Assembly (NCBI RefSeq): GCF_000184345.1
Contig: NC_017583.1
Coordinates: 124,001 to 188,000, forward strand
Source of the DNA: Spirochaeta thermophila DSM 6578
GTDB lineage: Bacteria > Spirochaetota > Spirochaetia > Winmispirales > Winmispiraceae
Length of the DNA stretch: 64,000 nt
Direction of reading: 5' to 3'
The notes below the pieces were generated by a model. That model was not told the DNA's origin and made no database searches. It worked only from the letters and a program-made list of their open reading frames with translations. This document shows, piece after piece, positions 19,006-26,929 of the stretch; the first letter of the stretch is position 1, and each line of letters begins with the position of its first letter. Both the position numbers and the translations under genes were made by a program.

Positions 19006-19362
19006 TCACTCCACGTGGAGCACTTCTTTGATGGCCTGATCGAAGACTTCCCGAGGGATGGCGCCCACGGCGAGCTGAGGTTGTTCTTCCACAGGGATGA
19101 AGAGAATGGAAGGGATGCTCTGAATGCCGAAGACCATCGCCAGTTCCTGTTCTTCGTCTGTGTTCACCTTGTAGACCACGAGCTTGCCTTCGTACTCGTC
19201 GGCGATTTCTTCCAGGATGGGCGCCACCATCTTGCAGGGGCCGCACCAGTCGGCATAGAAGTCGATGATGGCGGGAACGTCTCCTTTATACTTCCATTCG
19301 GTCTCGTTCTCGTAGTCGAAGACCTTTTCCTTGAAGTCTTCGGTGGTAAGTTTGTGTGTCAT
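19006..19362 (-). CDS. trxA: Thioredoxin
   Basis: 118-residue dithiol/disulfide oxidoreductase with active site C40-G-P-C43 in FYADWCGPCKM, the cis-Pro segment SIPSILF and normal length. The ATG at 19362 has a GAGGTG box; the TTG just before it is less likely. It is the third gene of a five-gene minus-strand run. The two upstream genes encode envelope proteins, but this thioredoxin has no signal peptide and should be cytoplasmic. Confidence 0.95.
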   Translation of the reverse strand: MTHKLTTEDFKEKVFDYENETEWKYKGDVPAIIDFYADWCGPCKMVAPILEEIADEYEGKLVVYKVNTDEEQELAMVFGIQSIPSILFIPVEEQPQLAVGAIPREVFDQAIKEVLHVE

Positions 19363-19389
19363 CAAGCACCTCTACATAAAGTATTTCTT

Positions 19390-20064
19390 TCAATATAGCA
19401 TAGAAGAGGCGCGCCGTCCACTGAAGAGGGCGCCGAGTGCGCGGCGGGCGGAGCGGGTGGCGTGTTCGAGTATGTCTTCCACCGGGAGGATGGAGGGGGC
19501 GTGGGAGATGATGAAGGCTGAGGTCTCCTTCCACTGGGAGGCGCTGAGCCTGATGGCGGGGTAGTCCTCGGTGTGAGGGGTGTCCCCCATGGTGATGGAG
19601 AGGATGGCGGTGGGGGGGACCTCCAGGAGGCCGTCTTCGTTCCACCACGCGGCGGGAGGGGGGAGGGTGGGGTCCGAGAAGTCGTAGCCTGCACGTACGG
19701 TGAGGTCGACCACGATGAAGTCGTAGGGGAAGAGGTAGAAGGGGTGCCCCATGCGATCGAGGAAGTCGTAGACTTCCATGTTGGCCGTCTCCTCCGGGGT
19801 GAGGGGCTCTCCTGAGGCGGCTTTTCGCGTGAGGGTGCGGTAGACCGAGGGGGTGGTGCCGGCAGGGAGGAAGTCGTGGGGGAAGACGATCTTCACGGTG
19901 TACTCGGTGGTGACGAGGAGGGAGAGCTCGCGTTCCGAGAGGAACTGTGGGGTGCTGTTGTCGATCGATGGCGGTGTGTCGAGGCGGAAGCGGAGGAGGA
20001 CGAGGGTGATGGCGAGGAGGATGACGACGATCGCCATGGGGAGGGCAAGGAGGATCCGTTTCAT
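19390..20064 (-). CDS. Membrane-anchored protein, possibly DUF4230-like
   Basis: 224 residues. One N-terminal TM helix (about 4-26), then a soluble, presumably extracytoplasmic domain. LSERELSLLVTTEYTVKI and DFIVVDLTVRAGYDFSD resemble the alternating pattern of the DUF4230 neighbour, and it is probably a diverged paralogue; that is a judgement by eye. The start overlaps the upstream stop (ATGA). Function is unknown. Confidence 0.65.
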   Translation of the reverse strand: MKRILLALPMAIVVILLAITLVLLRFRLDTPPSIDNSTPQFLSERELSLLVTTEYTVKIVFPHDFLPAGTTPSVYRTLTRKAASGEPLTPEETANMEVYDFLDRMGHPFYLFPYDFIVVDLTVRAGYDFSDPTLPPPAAWWNEDGLLEVPPTAILSITMGDTPHTEDYPAIRLSASQWKETSAFIISHAPSILPVEDILEHATRSARRALGALFSGRRASSMLY

Positions 20065-20615
20065 CCTTCGGGTCCTCCGCTCTCGATGTGCCACTCGATG
20101 GTGGTATAGCCCGCTTCACGGAGGAGTTCCTCCACGAGGAGGTGGGCTCTGGCCTGGGCCTTCTCCAGGAGCCCTTGCGAGATGGCCAGCTGTTCCACGG
20201 CCGGTTTCCTCCGGTTGATCTCCTCGAGGAGGCGGGGATGAGGGTAGGTGTTGGGGGCTCCGAAGTACTCGTGGATCGCGCGCTCGTCGGCGTCGATGGA
20301 GAGAATGCGGGCGGGTTCGTGGCTGATGATGAGGTGTCCGGGATCGGTGGGGTGCCGGGTGATGGTGAGGGTGGAGAGGTCTATGCCGGCCTGGATGTGG
20401 TAGACGATGGAGAAGAGGAGCGGGTGGTCGACTTTGAAGAGTCGGGCGAGCCAGTTCGGGTCTTCTATGTAGATGATGTCCCTGTAGGTGTATTCGTAGG
20501 TTCCGAGGAGGAGTACTTCCTTGATGTGGTATGCGATCCGTTCGGGTGGGGGCGGGGAGGGTCTGCAGGTGGACAGGAGGAGAGGAAGGAGTGCGAACGG
20601 GAGGAGAGGTTTCAT
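20061..20615 (-). CDS. DUF4230-type putative lipoprotein
   Basis: 184 residues. Signal peptide MKPLLPFALLPLLLSTC with a Cys at 17 that fits a relaxed spirochaetal lipobox. The body has IKEVLLLGTYEYTYRDIIYI and HIQAGIDLSTLTI followed by LIISHEPARILSI, the pattern of DUF4230 proteins, which have no firm function. A purine run precedes the ATG, but the nearby -10 element suggests the mRNA begins only about 2 nt before it. First gene of the minus-strand run. Confidence 0.7.
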   Translation of the reverse strand: MKPLLPFALLPLLLSTCRPSPPPPERIAYHIKEVLLLGTYEYTYRDIIYIEDPNWLARLFKVDHPLLFSIVYHIQAGIDLSTLTITRHPTDPGHLIISHEPARILSIDADERAIHEYFGAPNTYPHPRLLEEINRRKPAVEQLAISQGLLEKAQARAHLLVEELLREAGYTTIEWHIESGGPEG

Positions 20616-20623
20616 CCCCCTTC

Positions 20624-20651
20624 AGTATACCCCAAAATCGGGATTTGTGGA
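20624..20651 (-). promoter_or_regulatory. Promoter candidate of the DUF4230-trx-CBS run (near-leaderless)
   Basis: TCCACA, 16-nt spacer, TATACT on the minus strand. The predicted +1 is near 20617, two nucleotides before the ATG at 20615. The -10 is strong (5 of 6); the -35 is moderate (4 of 6). Confidence 0.4.
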
Positions 20652-20682
20652 GGGGTGTGTGTATTTTTCTGCGCGAATGGCG

Positions 20683-20688
20683 TATACT
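20683..20688 (+). promoter_or_regulatory. -10 element candidate upstream of hisA
   Basis: TATACT with predicted +1 near 20695, 33 nt before the hisA start. No good -35 hexamer is found 16-18 nt upstream, so the site is tentative. Confidence 0.3.
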
Positions 20689-20727
20689 CCTTGGGTAAAG
20701 GGATATCCTATGCGGGAGGGTTCACGG

Positions 20728-21489
20728 ATGTGGTGTGTGCCTGCAATCGATGTGCTGGAAGGTCGGGGGGTGCGGCTCCTGCAGGGGGACTATGGGCGGG
20801 TGACGGTGTACGACGAGGATCCCGTGGCCCGCGTGCGGGCCTTCGTGGAGGCGGGGGCGAGGAGGGTCCATGTGGTGGATCTGGATGCGGCGAGGGGGAG
20901 GGGGGACAATCGGGGGGTGATCGCTCGGATGGTGAGAGCGGCGGGGGAGGGTGTGGTGGTGGAGGTGGGTGGAGGGGTGCGTACGGAGAGGGACGTGGAG
21001 GAGCTCCTCTCGGTCGGGGCGGGGGCCCTGGTGGTGGGGACGGTGCTGGTGCGGGATCCCGGGCGTGTGGAGCGGTGGGTGCAGCAGTACGGGAGGGTGT
21101 TCTGGGCGGGGATCGATGCGAGGGACGGGGTGGTGAGGGTGCAGGGGTGGGAGGAGGAGGGGGGTGTGGAGGATGTGGCTCTCGCGGGGAGGGCGAGGGA
21201 CCTGGGGTTGTGCGGGGTGATCTACACCAATATCGCACGGGACGGGATGCTCTCAGGGCCCGATGTGGAGGGTGCACGGCGGGTGGGTGAGGCGGCGGGG
21301 CTCCCGGTGGTGGTTTCGGGAGGGGTCGGGGGGGTGGAGGATGTGCGGCGGGTGGCCGCGGAGGGGGGGAGGTGGGTGTGCGGGGTGATCCTGGGGAAGG
21401 CGGTCTACGAGGGGAGGGTCGACCTGCCTGCGCTCTTCCGGGAGTTCCCGCAGGGGGGTCTCGTCCGACTCGAGGGGAGGATGATGTGA
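20728..21489 (+). CDS. hisA: HisA isomerase (ProFAR isomerase)
   Basis: Isomerises ProFAR to PRFAR in histidine synthesis; a TIM barrel of 253 residues. Begins MWCVPAIDVLEGRGVRLLQG with a GGAGGG box 7 nt upstream; an in-frame ATG at 20710 is less well placed. The barrel has VHVVDLDAARG, VEVGGGVR and WAGIDARDG, IYTNIARDGMLSGPD and VVSGGVGGVEDV, with both catalytic Asp positions (AID and TNIARDG). Codons are very G-rich. Its TGA overlaps the next ATG (TGATG). Confidence 0.94.
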   Translation: MWCVPAIDVLEGRGVRLLQGDYGRVTVYDEDPVARVRAFVEAGARRVHVVDLDAARGRGDNRGVIARMVRAAGEGVVVEVGGGVRTERDVEELLSVGAGALVVGTVLVRDPGRVERWVQQYGRVFWAGIDARDGVVRVQGWEEEGGVEDVALAGRARDLGLCGVIYTNIARDGMLSGPDVEGARRVGEAAGLPVVVSGGVGGVEDVRRVAAEGGRWVCGVILGKAVYEGRVDLPALFREFPQGGLVRLEGRMM

Positions 21490-22055
21490 TGCACAAGAGC
21501 GAGACCAAGGAGGCGTTCGTGAAAGAGGCGGTGTTCCCTGCAGTGTGTGTGGACGGGGAGGGGCGGGTGGTGGGGGCGGTGCTCCAGAACGAGAAGGCGA
21601 GGGACAAGAGTCTCGAGCAGAAGGAGGTCTGGATGGTCCACCCCGCGACGGGGCGGGTGGTGCCGGCGGGGATGGGGCCGGTGGTGCGGGTGGTGCAGGA
21701 GGAGGGGTGGGTGCGGGTGGTGGTGAGGGGCGAGGGGAGGGGGGAGGTGCGGGAGGAGGAGGGGGTGGTGCGGGGGGATGAGGGGGGGGTGTTGGAACGG
21801 CTCGAGGGGGTGGTGCGGGCGAGGCGGAGCGCCATGCCTGAAGGATCGTATACCACCCACCTGTTCTCGTCCGGAGGGGAGAAGATACGGAAGAAGACCG
21901 GAGAGGAGGCGATCGAGCTCCTTCTCGCACCTTCCCGGGAGAGGATCGTCTACGAGGCGGCCGACTTCCTGTATCATCTCATGGTCCTCCTGGTATGGGA
22001 AGGGATCGCGTTTCGGGACGTGCTGGAAGAGCTCTCCCGCCGGTTCGATCGGTGA
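21489..22055 (+). CDS. hisE: HisIE-like protein: intact HisE (phosphoribosyl-ATP pyrophosphatase) with a decayed HisI domain
   Basis: 188 residues. The C-terminal half (about 105-188) is a good HisE: PEGSYTTHLF, GGEKIRKKTGEEAIELL and YEAADFLYHLMVLL. The N-terminal half follows the start of HisI (VFPAVCVDGEGRVVGAVLQNE...SLEQKEVW) but lacks the zinc/catalytic cysteines and the DCDGD-type segment, so it is not expected to act as phosphoribosyl-AMP cyclohydrolase. A Gly/Glu/Arg-rich linker joins the halves. If the pathway is complete, a separate HisI must exist elsewhere. It overlaps hisA by 1 nt. Confidence 0.85.
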   Translation: MHKSETKEAFVKEAVFPAVCVDGEGRVVGAVLQNEKARDKSLEQKEVWMVHPATGRVVPAGMGPVVRVVQEEGWVRVVVRGEGRGEVREEEGVVRGDEGGVLERLEGVVRARRSAMPEGSYTTHLFSSGGEKIRKKTGEEAIELLLAPSRERIVYEAADFLYHLMVLLVWEGIAFRDVLEELSRRFDR

Positions 22056-22061
22056 GGTGAT

Positions 22062-23201
22062 ATGAGGTCCTCCGTCCTCCGGTACGTGGTGGTCGTCCTC
22101 GTGGTTCTCGGTGTGGTGGCCGGAGGGATCTGGATCGCCTCTTCCGGCCCTCGCCGGCCGGTCTATACCGTGGGAGTCCTGCTTCCCCTGGGGGATCGAG
22201 AGCTCGCCCCCATCGGAAGGAGGATAAAGGCCCTCGTGGAACGCTTCTCCGAGGAGGTGGTGGAGCCGGAGGAGCTTCCCTGGCGGCTTCGTTTCGAGTT
22301 CCTCGATACCGGTGGGGATCCGGCGCAGGTGATCCGTACGATGAGATCGCTCCTTCTCTCGGGGAAGGACGTGGTTGCCTTCATCGGTCCTCACATCTCC
22401 CGGACGGCCATCCCTGCCGGAGGGGTGGCGGAGAGCCTGGGTATACCCCTCATCGCCCCGATCGCCACTCATCCGGAGGTGGTGGGAGGACGTCGGTATG
22501 TCTTCAGGCTGGTGGCTTCCGACGAGTTCCAGGCCAGAGTCCTCTGCCGGTATGCGTACGAACGGCTCGGAGTCAGACGGTTGGGGGTCCTCTTCGATGG
22601 GGCCGACGACTACAGCAGGGATATGGCCGCTCAGATCTCCCGTATCTTCCCCGCCGGGGGGGGTGAGGTGGTGGTGGAGGGGTTCGTCTCCGACGAGGAG
22701 CGGAGTGAGGCCCTCCAGAGGCTCGTGGGGTACGAGCCCGAGGGGATCGTGCTTCCCCTCTTCAGGGAGCAGCTCGTTCGGGTCGCGGGAGAACTCGAAG
22801 CGGCGGGGTATACCGGTTTCTTGCTCGGCCCGGATTCGTGGGGTACGCTCACGCCTGAGGACAGGATTTCCGGGTACTGGGTGACCCACTGGGACTTCAC
22901 GTTCAACGAGAGTCCTTCCTCCCGATTCCTCGAGCGGTTTCTCGCCGAAAGAGGGGAGGAGCCGGACGTGTACGTATACTTCTGCGACGCGCTCTTCTTC
23001 CTTTGGGAGGGTGTGAAGGGGATGGATCGCCTCTCCCCCGAGGAGGTGCGGAATGCGTTGATGATGAAGAGGGGGTTCGTCGGAGCGTTGGGTTCGTGCG
23101 AGTTCCTGGAGGACGGGGAGCCGTGGAGACACCTGTACGTGATGGAACGGCTGCCCGGAGGGAGGACGGTGGTGAGAGATTTGCTGGACCCTGTGGAGTA
23201 G
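22062..23201 (+). CDS. Leu/Ile/Val-type periplasmic substrate-binding protein (membrane-anchored)
   Basis: 379 residues. An N-terminal hydrophobic helix (about 8-26) with no lipobox, then a type I periplasmic-binding fold: VGVLLPLGDRELAPIGRRI, FIGPHISRTAIPAGGVAESLGIPLIAP and RLGVLFDGADDYSRDMA. The family includes amino-acid ABC receptors and sensory binding proteins. No permease genes are adjacent. The next gene, 2 nt away, is a kinase-like sensor, so a signalling role is more likely than uptake; that is inferred from context. GAGGTGAT box before the ATG. Confidence 0.85.
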   Translation: MRSSVLRYVVVVLVVLGVVAGGIWIASSGPRRPVYTVGVLLPLGDRELAPIGRRIKALVERFSEEVVEPEELPWRLRFEFLDTGGDPAQVIRTMRSLLLSGKDVVAFIGPHISRTAIPAGGVAESLGIPLIAPIATHPEVVGGRRYVFRLVASDEFQARVLCRYAYERLGVRRLGVLFDGADDYSRDMAAQISRIFPAGGGEVVVEGFVSDEERSEALQRLVGYEPEGIVLPLFREQLVRVAGELEAAGYTGFLLGPDSWGTLTPEDRISGYWVTHWDFTFNESPSSRFLERFLAERGEEPDVYVYFCDALFFLWEGVKGMDRLSPEEVRNALMMKRGFVGALGSCEFLEDGEPWRHLYVMERLPGGRTVVRDLLDPVE

Positions 23202-23203
23202 CG

Positions 23204-24745
23204 ATGCGGGGAGGAAGGTTCCACCTCGCAGTGGTCACGGGCGTGCTCCTCCTCATTCACGTGGGGGGACTCTTTCTCGTGGTGGAGACCGCTAAGAGCG
23301 GGGTGCAGCGGGATCTCCGGCAGGAGCTCGATCGGGCCCACGAGGTGGCCGCCCTCTGGCGTGAGGGGGCTCTCGCCGCGGTGGAGGTGCTGGCGGCTCA
23401 TCCCACGGTGAGGACGGTCCTTCTCGAGGAGGGAGCCCCCTCCGACCTGATCCCTTTCCTGGAGGATCTCCTCGGACGCGCTCCTCTCTTCGAGCGTGTG
23501 TGTGTGCTTTCTCCTCTGGGGGACGCGCGTGTTTCGATTCCGGCCGGAGACCTCCCGTTCTGGAGGGAGCCTTTCTTCAGGAGGGCTTCCTCGAAGGCGG
23601 AGCGTCCGGTGTGGGAGGGGGTCTACCTCTCTCCCGTGTTCCTTTCGCACAAGGCCGTGGTGTGGATGAGGAGCCGGAGAGGGGCTCTCCTGGTGGTCTA
23701 CCTCTCTCTGGATGATCTGGAGGAGAGGCTCCGCCGCGTGGGATCCCATGTGGTGCTGCTCGATGGGTTCGGAACTCCTCTCGAAGAGGAGATCCTGGAG
23801 GAGCGATTCCTCTCTATCCTCCGCCGAGGGGATGGGGGTGTGGGGAGGATGCGGTATCAGGGAAGGTCGTGGTACTACGGGATTTCCTGGATGGACGAGG
23901 TGGGTCTCTTTTTCGTGGCGATGCGTCCGGCCTCTATTGTGTTTCCTCCGCTCTTCTTCTTCCTGTGGGGTGTGCTCGCCGTGGGGGGCTACCTTGCGAT
24001 CCTCCTGAGCGTGAAGGTAGGGGAGGGGCGCGTGAGGGCCACGATCGATACGGTGTCCCGATCCAAGGGGGAGGATCTCTCCCTGTTGGGATTGACGGCC
24101 GATGTGGTTTCCAACCTCTTCACCGGTATGTACGGAATGGTGAAGACGATGCTGGGGGAGCTCGCACAGAGGGGAGGGGATGTGGCCGAGAGGGGCGTGG
24201 TCCTCGCCCGGGAGCTTGCGAAGGCCCGTGCCTTTGCGCACCAGGTCCGGATCCTCTCCAGGGGGGAACCCGGGGATGTGGGGGTATGGACGGTGGTGAG
24301 CCTCATTGCACTGGTGGGGGAACGTCTGGGTGAGGATCTGGTCCGGAGGTTGGATGTGATTTCGGATCCCTCCCTTTCCTTCAGGGGAAGCCGGGAGCAT
24401 GCAGCGATCGCCTTGGAGAATGTCGTGCGTGTGCTGTTCTCCTTCGACGAGGATGCGTTCGTGGTGTGCAGGACCACACGGAGGGTCCTCGAGGGGAACG
24501 AGTACACGATGGTTTCGCTCTATACCCCGGCAGGGGCCGAGGGTTTCGCCTCCTCCTTTGGGGGTGGGCCCATGGAGGGGAAAGATACCGGGGTGCAGGA
24601 CCCAGGCATCCTCCTCGCGGAGAGAATCCTCTCCTTGCAGGGCGGGTTTCTTGGATTCAGGGGGGTGGCGGGAGGGCTCCTGTGTGAGATGGCGCTCCCT
24701 GCCGGTGAGGATGTTCCCGGGAGCCGGGGTAGGCAGAAAGGGTGA
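23204..24745 (+). CDS. Two-TM sensor with a degenerate histidine-kinase core
   Basis: 513 residues. TM helices at about 7-27 and 245-268 flank a periplasmic Cache-like domain of about 215 residues. The cytoplasmic part lines up with a histidine kinase, but the position that should be the phosphoacceptor His in the helix ADVVSNLFTGMYG (compare HDFNNLLTGI) appears to be Asp300, and the N box (ALENVVRVLF) lacks the usual Asn. A late G-box-like segment (DPGILLAERILSLQGGFLGF) remains. No response regulator is adjacent. It is probably a pseudokinase sensor partnered with the binding protein upstream. Confidence 0.65.
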   Translation: MRGGRFHLAVVTGVLLLIHVGGLFLVVETAKSGVQRDLRQELDRAHEVAALWREGALAAVEVLAAHPTVRTVLLEEGAPSDLIPFLEDLLGRAPLFERVCVLSPLGDARVSIPAGDLPFWREPFFRRASSKAERPVWEGVYLSPVFLSHKAVVWMRSRRGALLVVYLSLDDLEERLRRVGSHVVLLDGFGTPLEEEILEERFLSILRRGDGGVGRMRYQGRSWYYGISWMDEVGLFFVAMRPASIVFPPLFFFLWGVLAVGGYLAILLSVKVGEGRVRATIDTVSRSKGEDLSLLGLTADVVSNLFTGMYGMVKTMLGELAQRGGDVAERGVVLARELAKARAFAHQVRILSRGEPGDVGVWTVVSLIALVGERLGEDLVRRLDVISDPSLSFRGSREHAAIALENVVRVLFSFDEDAFVVCRTTRRVLEGNEYTMVSLYTPAGAEGFASSFGGGPMEGKDTGVQDPGILLAERILSLQGGFLGFRGVAGGLLCEMALPAGEDVPGSRGRQKG

Positions 24746-24751
24746 ATAGGT

Positions 24752-24774
24752 GTATCATTGTGGTACGAGTTTTT
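24752..24774 (+). terminator. Weak intrinsic terminator candidate after the sensor gene
   Basis: A 6-bp stem (GTATCA/TGGTAC with one G-U pair), 3-nt loop, then GAG and five T residues. The stem is short, so termination may be partial. Confidence 0.3.
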
Positions 24775-24828
24775 AAATGCCGATTATAAATCAACACTGC
24801 CCTATTCCACAAACCGAAAGGAGTCTGT

Positions 24829-26799
24829 ATGGACAGGAAAGCTCTGGAGAAGATAGCGCTCTCGGTACGGAGTCTCTCCATGGACGCGGTGGAGGCGGCC
24901 AAGTCGGGACATCCTGGCCTTCCTCTGGGTGCGGCAGAGATAGGTGCGGTGCTCTTCGGGGAGGTGCTCAGGCTCTCGCCTCATGATCCGGCCTGGATCA
25001 ATCGTGACCGGTTCGTCCTCTCGGCAGGTCATGGTTCCATGTGGCTCTACTCACTCCTCCATCTCGCCGGTTTCGATCTCCCCTTGGACGAGATCAAACG
25101 GTTCCGCCAGCTCGGTTCCAAGACGCCGGGGCATCCGGAGTACGGTCACACGGCCGGGGTGGAGACCACCACGGGCCCCCTCGGGCAAGGGTTTGCGAAC
25201 GCGGTGGGCATGGCCATCGCGCAGGAGATGCTCGCCGCCAGGTTCAACACTCCGGAGTTTCCCCTCATCGATCACTACGTGTACGCCCTTGCAGGCGACG
25301 GCTGTCTCATGGAGGGGGTGAGCGCAGAGGCCGCCTCACTCGCGGGGCACCTCAAGCTCGGCAGGCTCATCGTGTTCTACGATTCGAACCGTATCACCAT
25401 AGAGGGTGAGACCGACCTCGCCTTCACCGAGGATGTGGGTGCTCGTTTCGGTGCGTATGGCTGGCAGGTCCTGGAAGGCGACGGGTACGACATGGAGGGG
25501 ATCCTCTCCCTGGTCGAGGAGGCAAAGGCCGAACGGGAACGCCCGACGCTCATCATCCTTCACACCACGATCGGGAAAGGCGCTCCGAACAAGGCCGGTT
25601 CCCACGAGGTACACGGCGCTCCGTTGGGGTCCGAGGAGGTGAAGGCTTCGAAACGGGCCCTGGGAATCCCCGAGGACGCGCAGTTCTACGTGGCACCCGA
25701 GGCCTACGCCTACTTCGAGGAACGACGGAAGGCCTGGAGGGAGGAGTACGACAGGTGGCAGCGGATGTTCTCCGACTGGGCGCGCACGTACCCCGAGAAG
25801 AAGGCGGAATGGGACAGGTTCTTCGGCCCGGTCGATCTCTCGAAGGTGAGCTTCCCCTCTTTCGAGCGTGGGAGCAAGGTGGCGACCAGAAAGGCGAGCG
25901 GCGAGGTGCTCAAGGCCCTTGCCGCAGGTGTCCCGAACCTGGTGGGCGGGTCCGCGGATCTCGCGCCGTCCAACAACACGGCCCTCCCCGGATATGGGGA
26001 CTTCAGCGTCGGGGATCGTACGGGGAGGACCCTCCACTACGGGGTGAGGGAGCACGCCATGGGTGCCGTGGCGAACGGCATCGCCCTCTATGGTGGATTG
26101 AGGACCTTCTGCGCCACCTTCCTGGTCTTTTCGGACTACATGCGTCCCCCCATCAGGCTCGCCGCCCTCATGGGGCTCCCCGTGACGTACATCTTCACCC
26201 ACGACTCGATCTTCGTCGGAGAGGACGGCCCGACCCACCAGCCGGTGGAGCACCTGGCCTCCCTCCGTGCCGTTCCCAACCTCCTGGTGCTGAGGCCGGG
26301 GGATGCGGAGGAGACGGTGCTGGCCTGGAGGCTCGCCATGGAGAGCGCCTCCACCCCGGTGGTGCTCGCCCTCTCACGGCAGGGACTGCCCGTCTACGAG
26401 AAGCCTGCAGCCTGGGAAGAGGACGCACGGCGTGGGGCTTACGTGGTGAAGGACTGCGAGGGCACCCCCGATGTGGTGGTGGTGGCCACCGGGTCCGAGG
26501 TTTCGCTCGCCCTTGCGGCCGCAGGAGAGGCGGAGGGAAGGCGGGTCAGGGTGGTCTCCATGCTTTCGAGGGAGCTCTTCCTCTCACAGGACGAAGCCTT
26601 CCGGGAGAGGATCGTTCCCCGCGATGTGAGGACCGTGGTGGTGGAAGCCGGTGTGGCCCTCGGGTGGGAGGGGTTCGTCTCCCGGAGGGACGACCTCGTC
26701 ACCCTGGATCGATTCGGCCTGTCCGGTCCCGGGGGCCAGGTGGCCGAGGCGCTCGGCCTCTCGAAGGAGCGGGTGAAGCAGAGGATCATGGGGCAATGA
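24829..26799 (+). CDS. tkt: Transketolase
   Basis: Thiamine-diphosphate enzyme of the non-oxidative pentose phosphate pathway that moves two-carbon units between sugar phosphates. 656 residues, normal for bacterial transketolase. [13 protein letters not shown] near the start, the ThDP/metal motif [74 protein letters not shown] and [19 protein letters not shown] are all present. AAAGGAG box before the ATG. A strong terminator follows, and xylulokinase lies downstream under its own promoter. Confidence 0.97.
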   Translation: MDRKALEKIALSVRSLSMDAVEAAKSGHPGLPLGAAEIGAVLFGEVLRLSPHDPAWINRDRFVLSAGHGSMWLYSLLHLAGFDLPLDEIKRFRQLGSKTPGHPEYGHTAGVETTTGPLGQGFANAVGMAIAQEMLAARFNTPEFPLIDHYVYALAGDGCLMEGVSAEAASLAGHLKLGRLIVFYDSNRITIEGETDLAFTEDVGARFGAYGWQVLEGDGYDMEGILSLVEEAKAERERPTLIILHTTIGKGAPNKAGSHEVHGAPLGSEEVKASKRALGIPEDAQFYVAPEAYAYFEERRKAWREEYDRWQRMFSDWARTYPEKKAEWDRFFGPVDLSKVSFPSFERGSKVATRKASGEVLKALAAGVPNLVGGSADLAPSNNTALPGYGDFSVGDRTGRTLHYGVREHAMGAVANGIALYGGLRTFCATFLVFSDYMRPPIRLAALMGLPVTYIFTHDSIFVGEDGPTHQPVEHLASLRAVPNLLVLRPGDAEETVLAWRLAMESASTPVVLALSRQGLPVYEKPAAWEEDARRGAYVVKDCEGTPDVVVVATGSEVSLALAAAGEAEGRRVRVVSMLSRELFLSQDEAFRERIVPRDVRTVVVEAGVALGWEGFVSRRDDLVTLDRFGLSGPGGQVAEALGLSKERVKQRIMGQ

Positions 26800-26808
26800 G
26801 AGACGTCG

Positions 26809-26834
26809 ACCGCCCGGAGACCGGGCGGTTTTTT
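26809..26834 (+). terminator. Strong intrinsic terminator of tkt
   Basis: A perfect 9-bp stem ACCGCCCGG/CCGGGCGGT with an AGA loop, followed by six T residues. Confidence 0.93.
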
Positions 26835-26867
26835 CGTGGGGGATAGTGTACGAGGCTTTTTAAAAGG

Positions 26868-26898
26868 TTTTGCAAAACACGGGAGAGTGTGCTAGTAT
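26868..26898 (+). promoter_or_regulatory. xylB promoter overlapped by a 10-bp palindrome
   Basis: TTGCAA (26870-26875), 17-nt spacer, TAGTAT (26893-26898) preceded by TGC (extended -10). Predicted +1 near 26905. The perfect palindrome TTTTGCAAAA at 26868-26877 covers the -35 element and could be a repressor half-operator or operator. No regulator gene is adjacent. Confidence 0.5.
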
Positions 26899-26929
26899 GT
26901 GAGTATCACCTTTACGAAAGGAGTTGGTC

